The notes beneath the pieces are model-generated. The model worked only from the letters and a program-made list of their open reading frames with translations. It was not told where the DNA came from and did no database searches. From the NCBI RefSeq assembly GCF_900199545.1, contig NZ_LT962671.1, positions 980,814-1,044,813 of the forward strand: a stretch of DNA of 64,000 nt, written 5' to 3'. The translations under genes and the position numbers were made by a program. Origin of the DNA: Raoultibacter massiliensis. Its GTDB lineage: Bacteria; Actinomycetota; Coriobacteriia; Coriobacteriales; Eggerthellaceae. Positions 1 to 10,800 of this stretch are shown here, in pieces (position 1 is the first letter of the stretch; every line of letters starts with the position of its first letter).

Positions 1-783
1 TGCTGTCGCCGAATCGACGCCGTAGGTAGTGAAGAACACCGTAGAGAACGAACCGATCGCGCTCATCGCCCACGCGCCGATGAACACGACAGCGGCGAAG
101 AAATAGAAGCAGGGGCTTTTCAGAGCCGTGCTCAAATCGACGCCGATCTGGGTAACGGGGGTCTCCTCGACCTTAACGTCATCTTCTTTGAAATGCAGAG
201 GCTTACCGGGAATCTTGCCGATCAGAAGCAGGTTGGCGCCAACGCCGAGGACCAGGCAGCTGACAACCAGGAACCACATGGCCGTACGATAGTCCGCGAT
301 GCTCAAGAGCCACGCACCAAGAAACACCTCTGCAGCGCACATGAGAGAATAGACGCCGGAAACGATGCCGTAAACCGATTGCGTGCGGGAACCCCAGAAC
401 TTGGCGGTAACGCCCGATGCTGCGGCATGAGCCCCGAACGACATGACGATGCCGTTGACGGCGTTTGCGGCGATCCACATCCATACGTGGTCGGCCACGG
501 CGAACACCGTAAGCATCAGCGTCACGCAGATGGTGCCGATCAGAAGCGACCATTTGGGCGTCAGCTTTTCAATGAGCTTCGTGGCAACCATGCTGCCGAG
601 AAACGCCATGATGGTGGCGACGCTGGGACCGAGCATGAACAACGTAAGCGGCGGGTTCCCCAATCCCACCATGATGTCCGGGATCATCGCATTGAGAACG
701 TTGGTCATGCCCGTTCCCGTAGTCAGAATGATTGCGCACCCAACAGCTGCTGCTGTTGCGCGAGCCTTTGTGACTTCCGTCAT
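1..783 (-). CDS. MFS transporter, N-terminal part (3' end outside window)
   Basis: The first 261 residues of a polytopic membrane protein of the major facilitator type; the frame runs off the left edge. The N-terminus (MTEVTKARATAAAV) leads into repeated hydrophobic segments separated by short loops. A glycine-rich first helix and a basic loop near residues 70-75 (KLIEKLTPK) follow the usual MFS pattern. The ATG is preceded by AAAGGGG at a suitable distance. The gene is divergent from a LuxR-type membrane regulator, an arrangement common in Eggerthellaceae, so that regulator may control it. The substrate cannot be read from the sequence. Confidence 0.85.
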   Translation of the reverse strand, partial: MTEVTKARATAAAVGCAIILTTGTGMTNVLNAMIPDIMVGLGNPPLTLFMLGPSVATIMAFLGSMVATKLIEKLTPKWSLLIGTICVTLMLTVFAVADHVWMWIAANAVNGIVMSFGAHAAASGVTAKFWGSRTQSVYGIVSGVYSLMCAAEVFLGAWLLSIADYRTAMWFLVVSCLVLGVGANLLLIGKIPGKPLHFKEDDVKVEETPVTQIGVDLSTALKSPCFYFFAAVVFIGAWAMSAIGSFSTVFFTTYGVDSATA

Positions 784-1203
784 TTCAACCCCTTTCGAAT
801 TCGGATGTTTCGCTTTCCCAGTCCTCCTTTCTGGCAAGCGATATCGTTCAATATAGGGTTCGCCACAGTTGCTCGAATCGCAAGAAAAGACGCATTTCGA
901 AGAGCTGCAGTACATACCACGTATCTAGCACGAAAAGTAGTAGAAGGGCATTTTCCCAGTTCAAGATATATGGAAAACCATTATGCGGGCTTTCGGCACA
1001 TATATGCCCACTCCCGGCCGCTCTGTTCATGTGCCGCAGAATAGGCTATGCTAGCAACCGTTCAAGGCGACTTGCGATGGGATGCGATGATTTTGCGGCA
1101 AATCGGGGGTTCATCGCGGGCAGGCGCCTAGCTGAACAACACAGCAATCAAATCAACGCAATGCAATGCATGCCCCGTGCGATACGCGAGGCAGGAGGAC
1201 GAC
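784..1203. promoter_or_regulatory. Divergent intergenic region between MFS transporter and LuxR gene
   Basis: A 420-bp region without a convincing gene. A TATATT box (complement of 850-855) could be the -10 of the transporter gene, but no good -35 lies 17 bp away. For the LuxR gene, TATGCT at 1047-1052 with a weak TGTTCA at 1024-1029 is a possible promoter and would give a leader of about 145 nt. The region must hold both promoters and probably the regulator's binding site, but no clear operator was found. Confidence 0.35.
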
Positions 1204-2763
1204 GTGAGCCACAGCACCGATCTTTCCCATACGATAGATTTAGCACGGGTAACGAGTGCCGAGAGCGACAGGGAACTGCTTTTGTCGCTGTATTCGGTTG
1301 CGCATCTCGTCTTCGCCTGGTACGGCATCGCCTTCTTTCTTTTTGCCGCACCGCAAACCGTTCGGATTGAAACGTTTTCCTTGGCGAACCTTCTTCCCGA
1401 AGCATTCGCCGTCTCGGGGCTGCTCCTGGCATACGTAACCGTTCTTCGCGTTCCGGCGTTTGAGGATTTCCAGAAACGGGCGAAGGTCATCATCGTCGGA
1501 GGCGCCGCATGCGCCGTTGCGGCCCTGATCCTCGGAGCCGCTCATGCGTTCGGCTACCTCCCTTCTGTCGTCCTCTCCGTTATCGCCTCGGTCGTTGGAG
1601 GCTACGCCATCGGCGTAACGGCGCTTTTGGCACTTGAGTTTGCGGCAGGGTTCAAGCGCACCACGTTTGCCGTTTGCCTATGCGCATCGATGATCTGCGG
1701 AATCATGCTCTTTTGCACTATGTCCCTTATCGGGATGTGGGCATGCGTCATCTGCTTCATCGCCCTTTCAGCCGCAGGATCGCTGTGCGGTGTCTGCTAT
1801 GCGAAAGGTCTCGTCGAAACCGACAACCCTGAGAGGCTTTTGGCTGCTCAAGCATTCGACAGGCTTATGCTCAACTCTAAAACAGGTTGGTTTTTCGTCC
1901 TGTACGGAATCACCGTCGGGTTGGTGGTCGGCGAAGTCAACGAATCGCAGGCGATTGGCGGCGATTCGCTTTGGATTGCGGGTTCCTTAGGGTTCGCCGC
2001 AGGCACCGCCGTATCTCTCTGGTTGATGGTGAAGAATCAAAACCGTATGCAGATCGGGGTCATACAACGCAGCGTGTTTCCGGTTTTCGTCGTCGGCCTT
2101 CTGCCCTGGACGATGGTGAGCGAGAATCTTGCCGCTGTTACGTATGCATTGATCTTCGCCGGGTGCGCGATGTTCGTTGCATTCGCTTTCGATACCCACT
2201 GCTTTCTTTCCAAGGAATATTCCGTACCTCCCCTCTACCCTATCGTTTTAGGATCGCGCTCCTTTGTAAAAGGGCTTCTGGCAGGCTCCCTTGCGGCGAT
2301 TGCGACGTTTGCCGTATCGGCTATTCCCGATTTGCTCCAGTATGCAAAATTGGCGATGATCGCGATTCTCGCCGTTCTCGTTACATTCGTTCGGGAAGAA
2401 AGGGATCGCACTGAAGGTTCTGACGCTGCTTCAGCCGCCTCCTCATCGTCTGTCGAGAGCGTATCCCAGAAAGCTGATGACGAAGGCGCTTCGAGGAGGG
2501 CCGGCGCATGGAAGCGCTCGTGCGCCGGCCTTGTCGAGCAGTATTCGCTCACCTCGCGTGAAGCAGAGATCCTCGAGCTGGCACTCAAGGCGTACAGTGC
2601 AGAGCATATTGCCGAGACGCTTTGCATCTCGGCGCATACGGCGAAGACACATGTGTACCACATCTATCAGAAGCTGCGGATCAACAGCAGAAAAGAGCTT
2701 CTAGCGATCTTCGAAGAATGCCTAGAAAAGGAGAAGGCGGCAACCCGCCACGAGGCGAGCTGA
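1204..2763 (+). CDS. LuxR-family regulator with polytopic membrane N-terminus
   Basis: A 519-aa regulator. Residues about 25-400 are a series of roughly 12 hydrophobic segments, like an MFS-type or 7TM sensor. After a Ser/Ala-rich linker (about 405-440), the last 70 residues form a LuxR/GerE helix-turn-helix with the hallmarks LTSREAEIL, AEHIAETL and SAHTAKTHVYHIYQKL. The GTG at 1204 is chosen because AGGAGGA lies 4-5 nt upstream; the in-frame ATG at 1177 has no such site. Proteins of this design are abundant in Eggerthella and relatives and often sit beside the transporter or reductase genes they control. The target here is probably the divergent MFS gene (inference). Confidence 0.9.
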   Translation: MSHSTDLSHTIDLARVTSAESDRELLLSLYSVAHLVFAWYGIAFFLFAAPQTVRIETFSLANLLPEAFAVSGLLLAYVTVLRVPAFEDFQKRAKVIIVGGAACAVAALILGAAHAFGYLPSVVLSVIASVVGGYAIGVTALLALEFAAGFKRTTFAVCLCASMICGIMLFCTMSLIGMWACVICFIALSAAGSLCGVCYAKGLVETDNPERLLAAQAFDRLMLNSKTGWFFVLYGITVGLVVGEVNESQAIGGDSLWIAGSLGFAAGTAVSLWLMVKNQNRMQIGVIQRSVFPVFVVGLLPWTMVSENLAAVTYALIFAGCAMFVAFAFDTHCFLSKEYSVPPLYPIVLGSRSFVKGLLAGSLAAIATFAVSAIPDLLQYAKLAMIAILAVLVTFVREERDRTEGSDAASAASSSSVESVSQKADDEGASRRAGAWKRSCAGLVEQYSLTSREAEILELALKAYSAEHIAETLCISAHTAKTHVYHIYQKLRINSRKELLAIFEECLEKEKAATRHEAS

Positions 2764-2990
2764 CCAGACGGGGATTAATCTAATTTCCCGAGAGGCACCT
2801 GGATCAAGATTTTGTTTTTCGACATTTCTTCGCAGATTGATATCCATTGATCCGCTACCTTTAGGTCTGGATATTCGCATGAGGGGCAACGTGTGTAGCT
2901 CTTTTGCCCACGGATTTCTTCCCGCAAGCATTTTTTCATTCAGCATGGACCGTTAGGCTACCTTCAGCACCAAGAAACCGCAAACCCATT

Positions 2991-2996
2991 TATAAT
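2991..2996 (+). promoter_or_regulatory. Candidate -10 box (TATAAT) for the first giant surface-protein gene
   Basis: A perfect TATAAT lies 33 bp upstream of the chosen ATG at 3030, in an AT-rich stretch that contrasts with the surrounding DNA. No good -35 sits 16-18 bp upstream, so either an activator is needed or the match is chance. The remaining 266 bp between the LuxR gene and this start contain no other recognised feature. Confidence 0.4.
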
Positions 2997-3029
2997 TAAA
3001 ACGCTAATCGAATTGGGTTGGGAGCGGGA

Positions 3030-6000
3030 ATGGGAACGGTTAACAAAAAACGTTTTTACATGGCGGCGCTTATCGTCTTATATCTATGCTTCTTGGGCTT
3101 CAACATCAGCTTGAACGATAAGACGGCATATGCTGATGAAGCAACAAGCAACGACTTCGTGGTGCCTGTTGAACAGATAGACAGTGTTCCCCAAGACTAT
3201 ATCGGAATCTATACCGCCGAAGATCTCGACAATATCCGAAACGACCTTAATGCCAACTATATCCTTATGGACGATATCGACCTATCCGGTCTGCAATGGG
3301 ATCCGATCGGACGGTTCAAAAGCGAATTCAATGGCACGCTTGACGGCAACGGACATCGAATCACGTCTCTTCATGTCACGGTAAATGAAATGAACGACAC
3401 CCATAGCGCTTACGCCGGACTCTTCGGTGCGGTGAAATTCGCTACGTTCAAAAACCTGATGGTTTCCGGTTCCGTTTCGCTTACGGGAATTGATGTGTTC
3501 GGTTTAAGCGACTACAATGTGGCGGGAATCGCTGCCGATGCATCAAATACCACATTTGACAATTGCACAAGTGATGTATCCATAACGACCGATTCAACAT
3601 CCGCCAATCTCTATGTTGGCGGCATAGCGGGGATAGCTTACAAGTCCCCAACCATAACGAATTGCATTAATTATGGAACCATTGTCGTTGCAAACCACCT
3701 GCAAGGGCACACAGGTTCGGATTCTGCCATGGTCGGGGGCGTAGTCGGCTCCATAACCGCTGAATACAGTACTCATTATGATAGCTTATTGTTCTGCAAA
3801 AACGAGGGTAAGGTGTCCGTACAGGCAGACGCCTCCATTTGGTGTGGAGGACTTGCAGGATATTCTAGTTCGGGGGATATTTCCTCATGTGGCAGTATCG
3901 CTGATGTGGCAATCATCTCCCCCTCCGATATGGTGACGCGGCATCGCACTCAAGCGGCCGGCGGTCTGGTTGGCGAGACGAGAGGTTCGATTTCCTCCTG
4001 CTATTGTATAGGATCCATATCTGTTGAAAATATTTCCTACAACGCTATGGCGGGTGGTATCGTTGGTTATTACTTTAACAGCCCAAGCGGAGGGGTTAGA
4101 GATTGCTACCATAACGGCGATGTATCCGCTAAGGCTATCGCAGATGGAGAATTTGGCTCTGAGGCTTATGCTGGAGGTATCATAGGTTTATACTGCGGAA
4201 GCAGCCCCGAACCTCCTGCTGAAGAGCAGGTTGCTCGCTGCTACAGCATCGGTAGCTCTTCCGCCGTATCCATACCGATGGCGGGAGTAGAAGACACTGA
4301 TTTTTCATATGCAAGTGGCATTGTGGCATTCGATGAATATTTCGTAGAAAACAATAATCACTACATCTCGTGCTATTATCCATCATCCAGCATCTTCTCA
4401 GCCCATCATGTCAACGACAATGACAGCGGGCAGCCGCTCTCCCCTTCCGCCATGCAAGAACAGTCATCCTTTGCTGGATGGGACTTCGAAAACGTATGGC
4501 AGATGGGAAGCGGAGACTATCCTTACCCCGTGTTGCGGGTGGCTTCAAATAGCCAGCCGCCGGATTCGGGCCATTCGGGATACCCTGCCACCGAGCCACT
4601 CGCACAGCTCGCTGCATGCGAGCTCGCAGGCTTCAATCCCGGTTCCTCCTGGGTCGGGCAAACCGTAGACGATTTCCTTGCATCCGCCCCTTTCCTTTCG
4701 AAGGACAAAACCATCTGGGACGGTCGGGAGCAAACTTACTCGGATTTCTTCGGGGAAGTCCTCGCAGGATACGAGTTCGTCAGTGCCGAAGGAGAAGGCG
4801 CGAGAAAGCACGTGGCGCTCAAGGACCCCAATACGGGACACATTGTTCTGGCGCTCGACCCGAAAGGGATTATCACCTACGCGGATTCCTTCAACTCGAT
4901 CCTTCAAAGCGATACGAAAGGCTGCTTCGATGCCGCCATGGACGTTTCGCAGGAAGTGAGGCAGGCGAACCCCAGCTCCCCCATACACGTGACGGGCTGC
5001 TTCCTGGGCGGCATGGCGGCTTCCTACGTGTCCAACACCTCGGGCAGCCCCGCTAACGTCTTCAACGCCTCGGCGGGCTACGGCGCAAAGCTCTCCTGGC
5101 TCACGCAAGGTGAGTTCGTGGACGGCAACAATTTCAAAGGGATCGACAGCCCGATGTGCACGAACTATTACGCCTCGACGATGAGGCTTCTCTACGGCTA
5201 CGGAACAGACGTGATCGGATCGGCTGAAATCAATGCGAATCCGAACGGTTCGAAATACCGATTGAATTCGCTGTATGAAACAACCGAAGAGGGCTACGCT
5301 CTGTGCAATTCCGTTCAATCAGCTCCTGTCTACGAGGCGAAGACGTATTACATAGCGGATACGCCCGCTGTGCTAACATCCATAGCCAATACGGTCAACA
5401 ACCTCGATACGGGCAAACCCGATCTTTCCTTCGCCAAAAAAAGCATCCAGCTCACACTCGGGACGACCGGCAAAGACACAAGGCTCACAGGCGTTGACGG
5501 GGCAATCGGCCCCTACGATATGTTCCTCCCGCAGATCATCTACACGGGTTCAGGCGATGGCGATCTCATGCGGGGAGGGCAGACGGCCGATATCTTTGTG
5601 GCGGGTTCCGGCTCCTCCCGTTTTATCGGGAACGAAGGCTCCGACCTGTATGTCATCGGAGAGGATGCCGATGTCCGCATCAGCGACACCTGCGCTTCGG
5701 ATGGCAACGTTCTCTGCAAGGGCCTCATGGGCGTGATGAAAACCATCGTGTTCACCAACCTCGAACAGCCCGATAAAGTGAAAGACGGCCTCGAAGATGT
5801 GCTCGATTCCGCCGTCGAGATCCTGAAGGACACGAAGCAAGATACCATCGTGTTCCGGAACTGCTCGTTTGCGGACATGGAAGTGACGCTTGTCGATGCC
5901 CCGTTCCCCAATTCCGATTACTACGAGATCAAAGCGGGTACAAGCACCGTGCAGGTGCAGAAACGGTTCTTCCTGAAGCGCGACTTCCTGATCATCGATG

Positions 6001-7751
6001 CCAGTGCAAGCGGCGAGAACGCCCGCAAAGCGGAAGGCAGGAACCTCGAAGACCTGTACAGAGAGAAAAACGGGAAGACGGTAAGGGAAACCACGGGCCT
6101 TTTGGAAAGTGATCCGGCAACGGACGCATCCAATGCGGTTGTCGCCCACTTCCAAGGAACGGATGTGACGGTGAGCGTCCAGGATGTTGCAACGGGCAAC
6201 GAGTTGCTCTCGCTCGATTCCAATGCGGATTTCGACTACTGCGATTCGTACGGCTCCTTCACATGCTGCGGCGAGACGGGCTGCGTCGATGCGGCTTACG
6301 ACGCAACGAAGGTGAATGTCGTTTTGTCAAACGGAACCATGAGCCGCATCATGACAAGCCCCGCAGTCGGCAGCATAGACGAGGGAATCAAGTATTCGGA
6401 TGGAGTGGATCCAAGCGAATTCGACAGCGTCGAGATCAGAACCGATGGCGATGTTCGGCTCGTAGGCATGAATGGAGACGGTTCCGAAAGCGAAATTGGG
6501 ACCCTGCCCATCACCAAAGAAGACATCGATGCATCCACTTCGGCCGAAGCAATCGATATCTACTATGCCGACTGCTCTGATATCCCAGACCAGAACTGGA
6601 CGGGAAACCCCATCACTCCAAGCGTGGAAATGACCTATGACGGCATACTGCTCGAAGAAGGCGTCGATTACGCGCTTTCCTATGAGCAGAACACAGACGC
6701 GGGCGAGGCTTACGTATGCGCGTCGGGCATGGGCTTGTTTACGGGCAATACCTGGATGTCTTTCAGGATCGTCGGACAAACCCCGGAACCCGGGCCCGAC
6801 CCCCAACCCGCCCCTGCGGTCGCAGAGCGCTGCGGGGGCGCCGACCGCTACAAGACGATGGCGCTCGTCTCCCAGCGGGCCTTCCCGCAAAGCGGGTCGT
6901 GCGGGACCGTCGTCGTGGCGCGCGGCGACAACTTCCCCGACGCGCTTGCGGCGGCGGGGCTCGCCGGCGTGAAGGGGGGCCAGGTGCTCCTGACCGACAC
7001 CGATTCCCTCACCCCCGAGACGAAAGCCGAGATCAAGCGCCTCGGGGCCGCCAAGGCCTACGTCCTCGGCGACAAGAACGCGGTCTCCGACAAGACGTTC
7101 GGCGACATCAAGAAGCTCGTAGGGGGCAACGCCGAGAGGGTCGGCGGCAAAGACCGCATCGACACGGCGCTCAAGATCCACGAGGCGGGGGGAGGCGGCT
7201 GGGGGACCACCGCCATCGTCGCCACCGGCTCCAAGGCCGCAGACGCGCTCTCCGCCTCCCCCCTCGCCTACCGCCTGAAGGCGCCGATCTTCCTCGCGGA
7301 TTCGGACGGGAACCTCTCGGGAGACACGCTCGACGCCATCCGGAAGGGAGGCTTCGACACCGTGCTCGTCATGGGCTCCGGGTACTCGGTCTCCGCGAGC
7401 GCCGAGAAGGCGCTGAAGAAGCATGCGGCGACCGTCCGCTTCAACGGGGAAACCCGCTACGAGACCTCGAAGCTCACGGCGGAGTGGGCGCTTCGAAACG
7501 GCTTCACGTGCAGGAACGCCGTCGCGACGGCGGGGCGGGAGGGCAAGTACGCGGACGCCCTCGTGGCCTCGTCGCTCGGCGGCATCAGCGCCTCCCCCCT
7601 CCTGCTGGTGGACGACGGGGCGGACGGAACCCTCTGCGTCTCGAAGGTGATCGCCCCGCACAAGTCGCAGGCGGAGAAGGTCTACGTGCTGGGCGACAAG
7701 AACAGCGTCTCGGACGCGATCCATGCCGCCATACGGAAAGCCATCGAGTAA
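3030..7751 (+). CDS. Giant CWB2-anchored surface protein with beta-helix, pseudo-lipase and RTX-like regions (copy 1)
   Basis: A 1573-aa secreted protein. Residues 1-33 are a signal peptide (KKR, hydrophobic core, ending near TAYADE). About 50-490 is rich in short repeats such as GGIAG and GGLVG with N-x-G turns, typical of GLUG-like or right-handed beta-helix folds, opening with a FNGTLDGNGH motif. About 523-757 resembles a class-3 lipase-like alpha/beta hydrolase, but the nucleophile elbow reads TGCFLGG, with Phe658 where Ser is expected. About 836-890 has degenerate RTX-like Gly/Asp repeats. About 1183-1247 is one Ig/MBG-like module. About 1265-1573 holds three cell-wall-binding type 2 repeats. 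The start at 3030 follows GGGAG. The following gene is a paralogue 101 bp downstream with no terminator seen between. A role in adhesion or polymer binding is inferred; no catalytic activity is expected of the hydrolase domain. Confidence 0.85.
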   Translation: MGTVNKKRFYMAALIVLYLCFLGFNISLNDKTAYADEATSNDFVVPVEQIDSVPQDYIGIYTAEDLDNIRNDLNANYILMDDIDLSGLQWDPIGRFKSEFNGTLDGNGHRITSLHVTVNEMNDTHSAYAGLFGAVKFATFKNLMVSGSVSLTGIDVFGLSDYNVAGIAADASNTTFDNCTSDVSITTDSTSANLYVGGIAGIAYKSPTITNCINYGTIVVANHLQGHTGSDSAMVGGVVGSITAEYSTHYDSLLFCKNEGKVSVQADASIWCGGLAGYSSSGDISSCGSIADVAIISPSDMVTRHRTQAAGGLVGETRGSISSCYCIGSISVENISYNAMAGGIVGYYFNSPSGGVRDCYHNGDVSAKAIADGEFGSEAYAGGIIGLYCGSSPEPPAEEQVARCYSIGSSSAVSIPMAGVEDTDFSYASGIVAFDEYFVENNNHYISCYYPSSSIFSAHHVNDNDSGQPLSPSAMQEQSSFAGWDFENVWQMGSGDYPYPVLRVASNSQPPDSGHSGYPATEPLAQLAACELAGFNPGSSWVGQTVDDFLASAPFLSKDKTIWDGREQTYSDFFGEVLAGYEFVSAEGEGARKHVALKDPNTGHIVLALDPKGIITYADSFNSILQSDTKGCFDAAMDVSQEVRQANPSSPIHVTGCFLGGMAASYVSNTSGSPANVFNASAGYGAKLSWLTQGEFVDGNNFKGIDSPMCTNYYASTMRLLYGYGTDVIGSAEINANPNGSKYRLNSLYETTEEGYALCNSVQSAPVYEAKTYYIADTPAVLTSIANTVNNLDTGKPDLSFAKKSIQLTLGTTGKDTRLTGVDGAIGPYDMFLPQIIYTGSGDGDLMRGGQTADIFVAGSGSSRFIGNEGSDLYVIGEDADVRISDTCASDGNVLCKGLMGVMKTIVFTNLEQPDKVKDGLEDVLDSAVEILKDTKQDTIVFRNCSFADMEVTLVDAPFPNSDYYEIKAGTSTVQVQKRFFLKRDFLIIDASASGENARKAEGRNLEDLYREKNGKTVRETTGLLESDPATDASNAVVAHFQGTDVTVSVQDVATGNELLSLDSNADFDYCDSYGSFTCCGETGCVDAAYDATKVNVVLSNGTMSRIMTSPAVGSIDEGIKYSDGVDPSEFDSVEIRTDGDVRLVGMNGDGSESEIGTLPITKEDIDASTSAEAIDIYYADCSDIPDQNWTGNPITPSVEMTYDGILLEEGVDYALSYEQNTDAGEAYVCASGMGLFTGNTWMSFRIVGQTPEPGPDPQPAPAVAERCGGADRYKTMALVSQRAFPQSGSCGTVVVARGDNFPDALAAAGLAGVKGGQVLLTDTDSLTPETKAEIKRLGAAKAYVLGDKNAVSDKTFGDIKKLVGGNAERVGGKDRIDTALKIHEAGGGGWGTTAIVATGSKAADALSASPLAYRLKAPIFLADSDGNLSGDTLDAIRKGGFDTVLVMGSGYSVSASAEKALKKHAATVRFNGETRYETSKLTAEWALRNGFTCRNAVATAGREGKYADALVASSLGGISASPLLLVDDGADGTLCVSKVIAPHKSQAEKVYVLGDKNSVSDAIHAAIRKAIE
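6783..7745 (+). repeat. 963-bp cell-wall-binding cassette, copy 1
   Basis: Direct repeat of 11816-12778 (offset 5033 bp). It covers the proline-rich linker and all three CWB2 repeats of the first surface protein. Reading the two copies side by side gives only four mismatches, at 7114, 7312, 7324 and 7444; each is A here and G in copy 2, and each changes an amino acid (K/R, N/S, D/G, N/S). The cassette is visibly more GC-rich than the coding sequence before it, and identity stops abruptly at both ends. Recent duplication or ongoing gene conversion explains this best. Confidence 0.95.
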
Positions 7752-7852
7752 TTAAAATGCTTGTATCCTCTGGAATGCAAAAGAAGTACATATTGGAAAA
7801 CCGTATGTTCAGGATAAAACTTAACAGGAAACAGATCGGAGGATCAGTGACA

Positions 7853-10800
7853 ATGGCAGCTTCGAAGCGTTTTCTCGCCGCCCTTCTCGCTATCGCCATT
7901 ACAGCATCCCTTCTTCCAATTTGTCCCCGAGAGGCGGAAGCCGAGACAATAAACGAATCAGGTGAACCCGGGATAGGGTATTCCCTTTTCGAAAGTCCAC
8001 TCAGCGAGGTCCCCGACGGCTTCATCGGAATCTACGATGTCGATGGTCTTCTCGCCATCGAAAACGACCTCGACGGAAAATTCATCCTCATGGACGATAT
8101 CGACCTCTCAAGCTACTCTGGAACTCTTTCGATTGGAGGCTCGAACATAGGAGCCGATGGATTCACGGGCGAGCTGGAAGGCAACTGGCATGTCATCGAT
8201 GGGATGAAGATATCTATCGACGAACCGGATAACAGGCAAGCCCTGACTGGGCTCTTCGGAGCTATAAGAGGCGCCTCCATACGAAATCTCGCATTCGAAA
8301 ACGCCAATATCAAGTTCGTGGACCACGAACGGACCAACGACTCCATACGCTACATCGGCGTTCTATGCGGCCATGCAAAAGACTCCACTATTTTCAACTG
8401 CACCGTGGAAGGAACAGTGTACGCCGAAGACACCGGCGATGGCCTTTGGACGCGCACAGGGGGCATATGCGGCAGCGTTTCGGGAAACAGCCTGATCGAA
8501 CAATGCACCAACCGCGCCTCCGTAACGAGCCCGGTTGGCTGCGGCTTCGACCTGACCAGCGGGGGCATATGCGGAGAACTCGACGGAAGCGAGGTCTCCA
8601 TCCGAAAATGCACGAACTACGGAGCGGTCTCGGGAATGGATGCCGCCGGAATCTGCGGTTATGCGAGTACGAACGGATCGTCTTTCTCCGAGTGTGCGAA
8701 CTATGGGAATATTACGGCGACTGCGAAAGGGGCCTCTTCCTCGGGATACGCCGGAGGGATCGCTGGATTCTCATGTTCCTCCTTCGAAAAGTGCATGAAT
8801 GCCGGGGAAATCCGTGGAAGCAACTACGTGGCAGGAATTTGCGCATGGGGGCAAACCGTGCGGCAATGCTACAACACGGGAGCTGTAGAGAGCTCCAATA
8901 CGACGAACGTCGAAGGAACCTATCAGGTGGCGGCCGGCATCATAGCGGGCGAATCATCGACAGACATCAGCCATGTCGTGATCACGGACTGCTTCAACAC
9001 GGGAGAAATAAGGGCGATCAACACGAACGGCGACCTCGAATACGATTCGGCATCAGCCGGAGGTATAAAAGGCAGCGGAAATATGGATTCCGTCGAAGTT
9101 GCGCGATGCTACAACAGGGGAAACCTGCATGCGACGTCAGACAACCCGGCAAAAACGAAAGTCGGCCACATATGGGCAAGGGGCGACAACCATGGGGATG
9201 CGGTTCCGTCATCGGACAACTATTCCCTGGAAAGCGCCACCCTCGAAGCAGCCATAATCGATTCAACCGCTCAATGTACGGCGCTGGATGAGGAGAGTAT
9301 GAAAAAGGCATCCTTGTTCTCCGGCTTTGATTTCGAAAACGTTTGGGGGATGGGGCCAGAAGATTACCCCTATCCCACTCTGAGGGGAATACCGAACGGA
9401 TACGCCAGCAACGATCCGAACGGCATTCCGGATAAGCCCGTCGTGGACCCTTGGATCGAGCCCGATCCCCTCACCGCCGTTGCCGCGAGCGAACTCGCGG
9501 CGTTCGTGACGAGCGGCGGTACCGAGGGCGTGCTCGGGCAGTCGTCTATCCTACGGGAACTGACGAGCTGCGAGCTTTCCGAATGGACGGAGGCCGCAAG
9601 CTTCTACGATCGGCCGATATGGAAAGGATCGGACGCAAAGCGCTGCGACCTCATCGACCAGGAGCTTGACTCCGCCCGCGTCTTGGAGTACTCGTTTTCG
9701 CCGAACTATGTCGTCATCGAAAGCGGAAGCGGCTGCATCATCGCGTTCGGGAACCATCATGGCATGGACTTGAAGACCGCGGACGAGCACTTGAAAAACG
9801 CCTTGCAGGTTTATCGAACATATGCGGACCGATACGGAGCCGATCGCATGTTCATCACGGGAAGCGAATACGGAGGTTCGCTTGCCTCCTATGTCTGCAC
9901 GCTGACAGGGGCGAAAGGCTGCATCTTCAACGCTTCGGGTGCAGGCTACGACGCGGCGGTCATCAACAGCTACCTAGATCTTGCAAACTATACGGGCGTG
10001 GATGGCATCGCCTGCACCCACTACTATACGCCAACTTATTACGACGATCGTCTGTCTTCGGGCATCCTCGGCCTGCGCGACGCGATGGACAATTTCTGGT
10101 CCTACCCGTCCATTTCGGTTGCCGACAACGGGCTTTCCGATGACGCGTCTGATATCTGCTCGATGTACTCCGCCGTGGACGGCGCCTTTACATTCAACAA
10201 CCTGTTGAGGGAGGAAAGCTCACGGGCGACCGGCCGCTTTTCCATGGAGCCCTCCGCTCTTTTCAGCACGCTCGCAAGCGCCGTGCAAGGGAAACCGGAT
10301 CTCTCGCTATTCTCCAAGAGCATTGTCTTATCGCTCGGAACAAGCAAGCCCGATTCCTTCAATTCCGTTTGGAACGATTCGGAGAATTGGTTCACCCAGC
10401 TGGTTCTTCTGGGAGACGCCGGTTCGGGGAGCGACAAAGCCAAAACGGGAAACTGGAACGACACCATCGTTGCCGGAGACGGAACCTCGAAGCTGAATGG
10501 CGGCTGGGGCGGCGACCTCTATGTAATCAAAGGGGAAAAATGCACTGTGACGATCGACGATTACGCCCAAACGGGTTTGCAGTCGGGCGTGAACATCAAA
10601 AAATTCTTCAATCTCGGAAAGGAATTCGTCGATTCCGATGACATCGCCTGGGGTGCCTTGAACGGCACCTACAAGATCATCAAACTCCTGGATGAAGAAA
10701 GCTTGCTCCAAAAAGACAGGTTATACCTGCCTCATGCAGAAATGAGCGGATTGTCCGTTTCGGAAACGGGCGAATACTACGTCATTGAATATGGTGAGTC

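Noticed and set aside
6327..7724. Long minus-strand frame across the first CWB2 cassette, repeated at 11639-12817
   Set aside because: Both copies follow from the high GC of the cassette; the plus-strand CWB2 reading is clearly the real one.
6716..7852. Upstream extension of the second surface-protein gene through the first cassette
   Set aside because: The frame is open by chance. A signal peptide and ribosome site at 7838-7853 define the true start.
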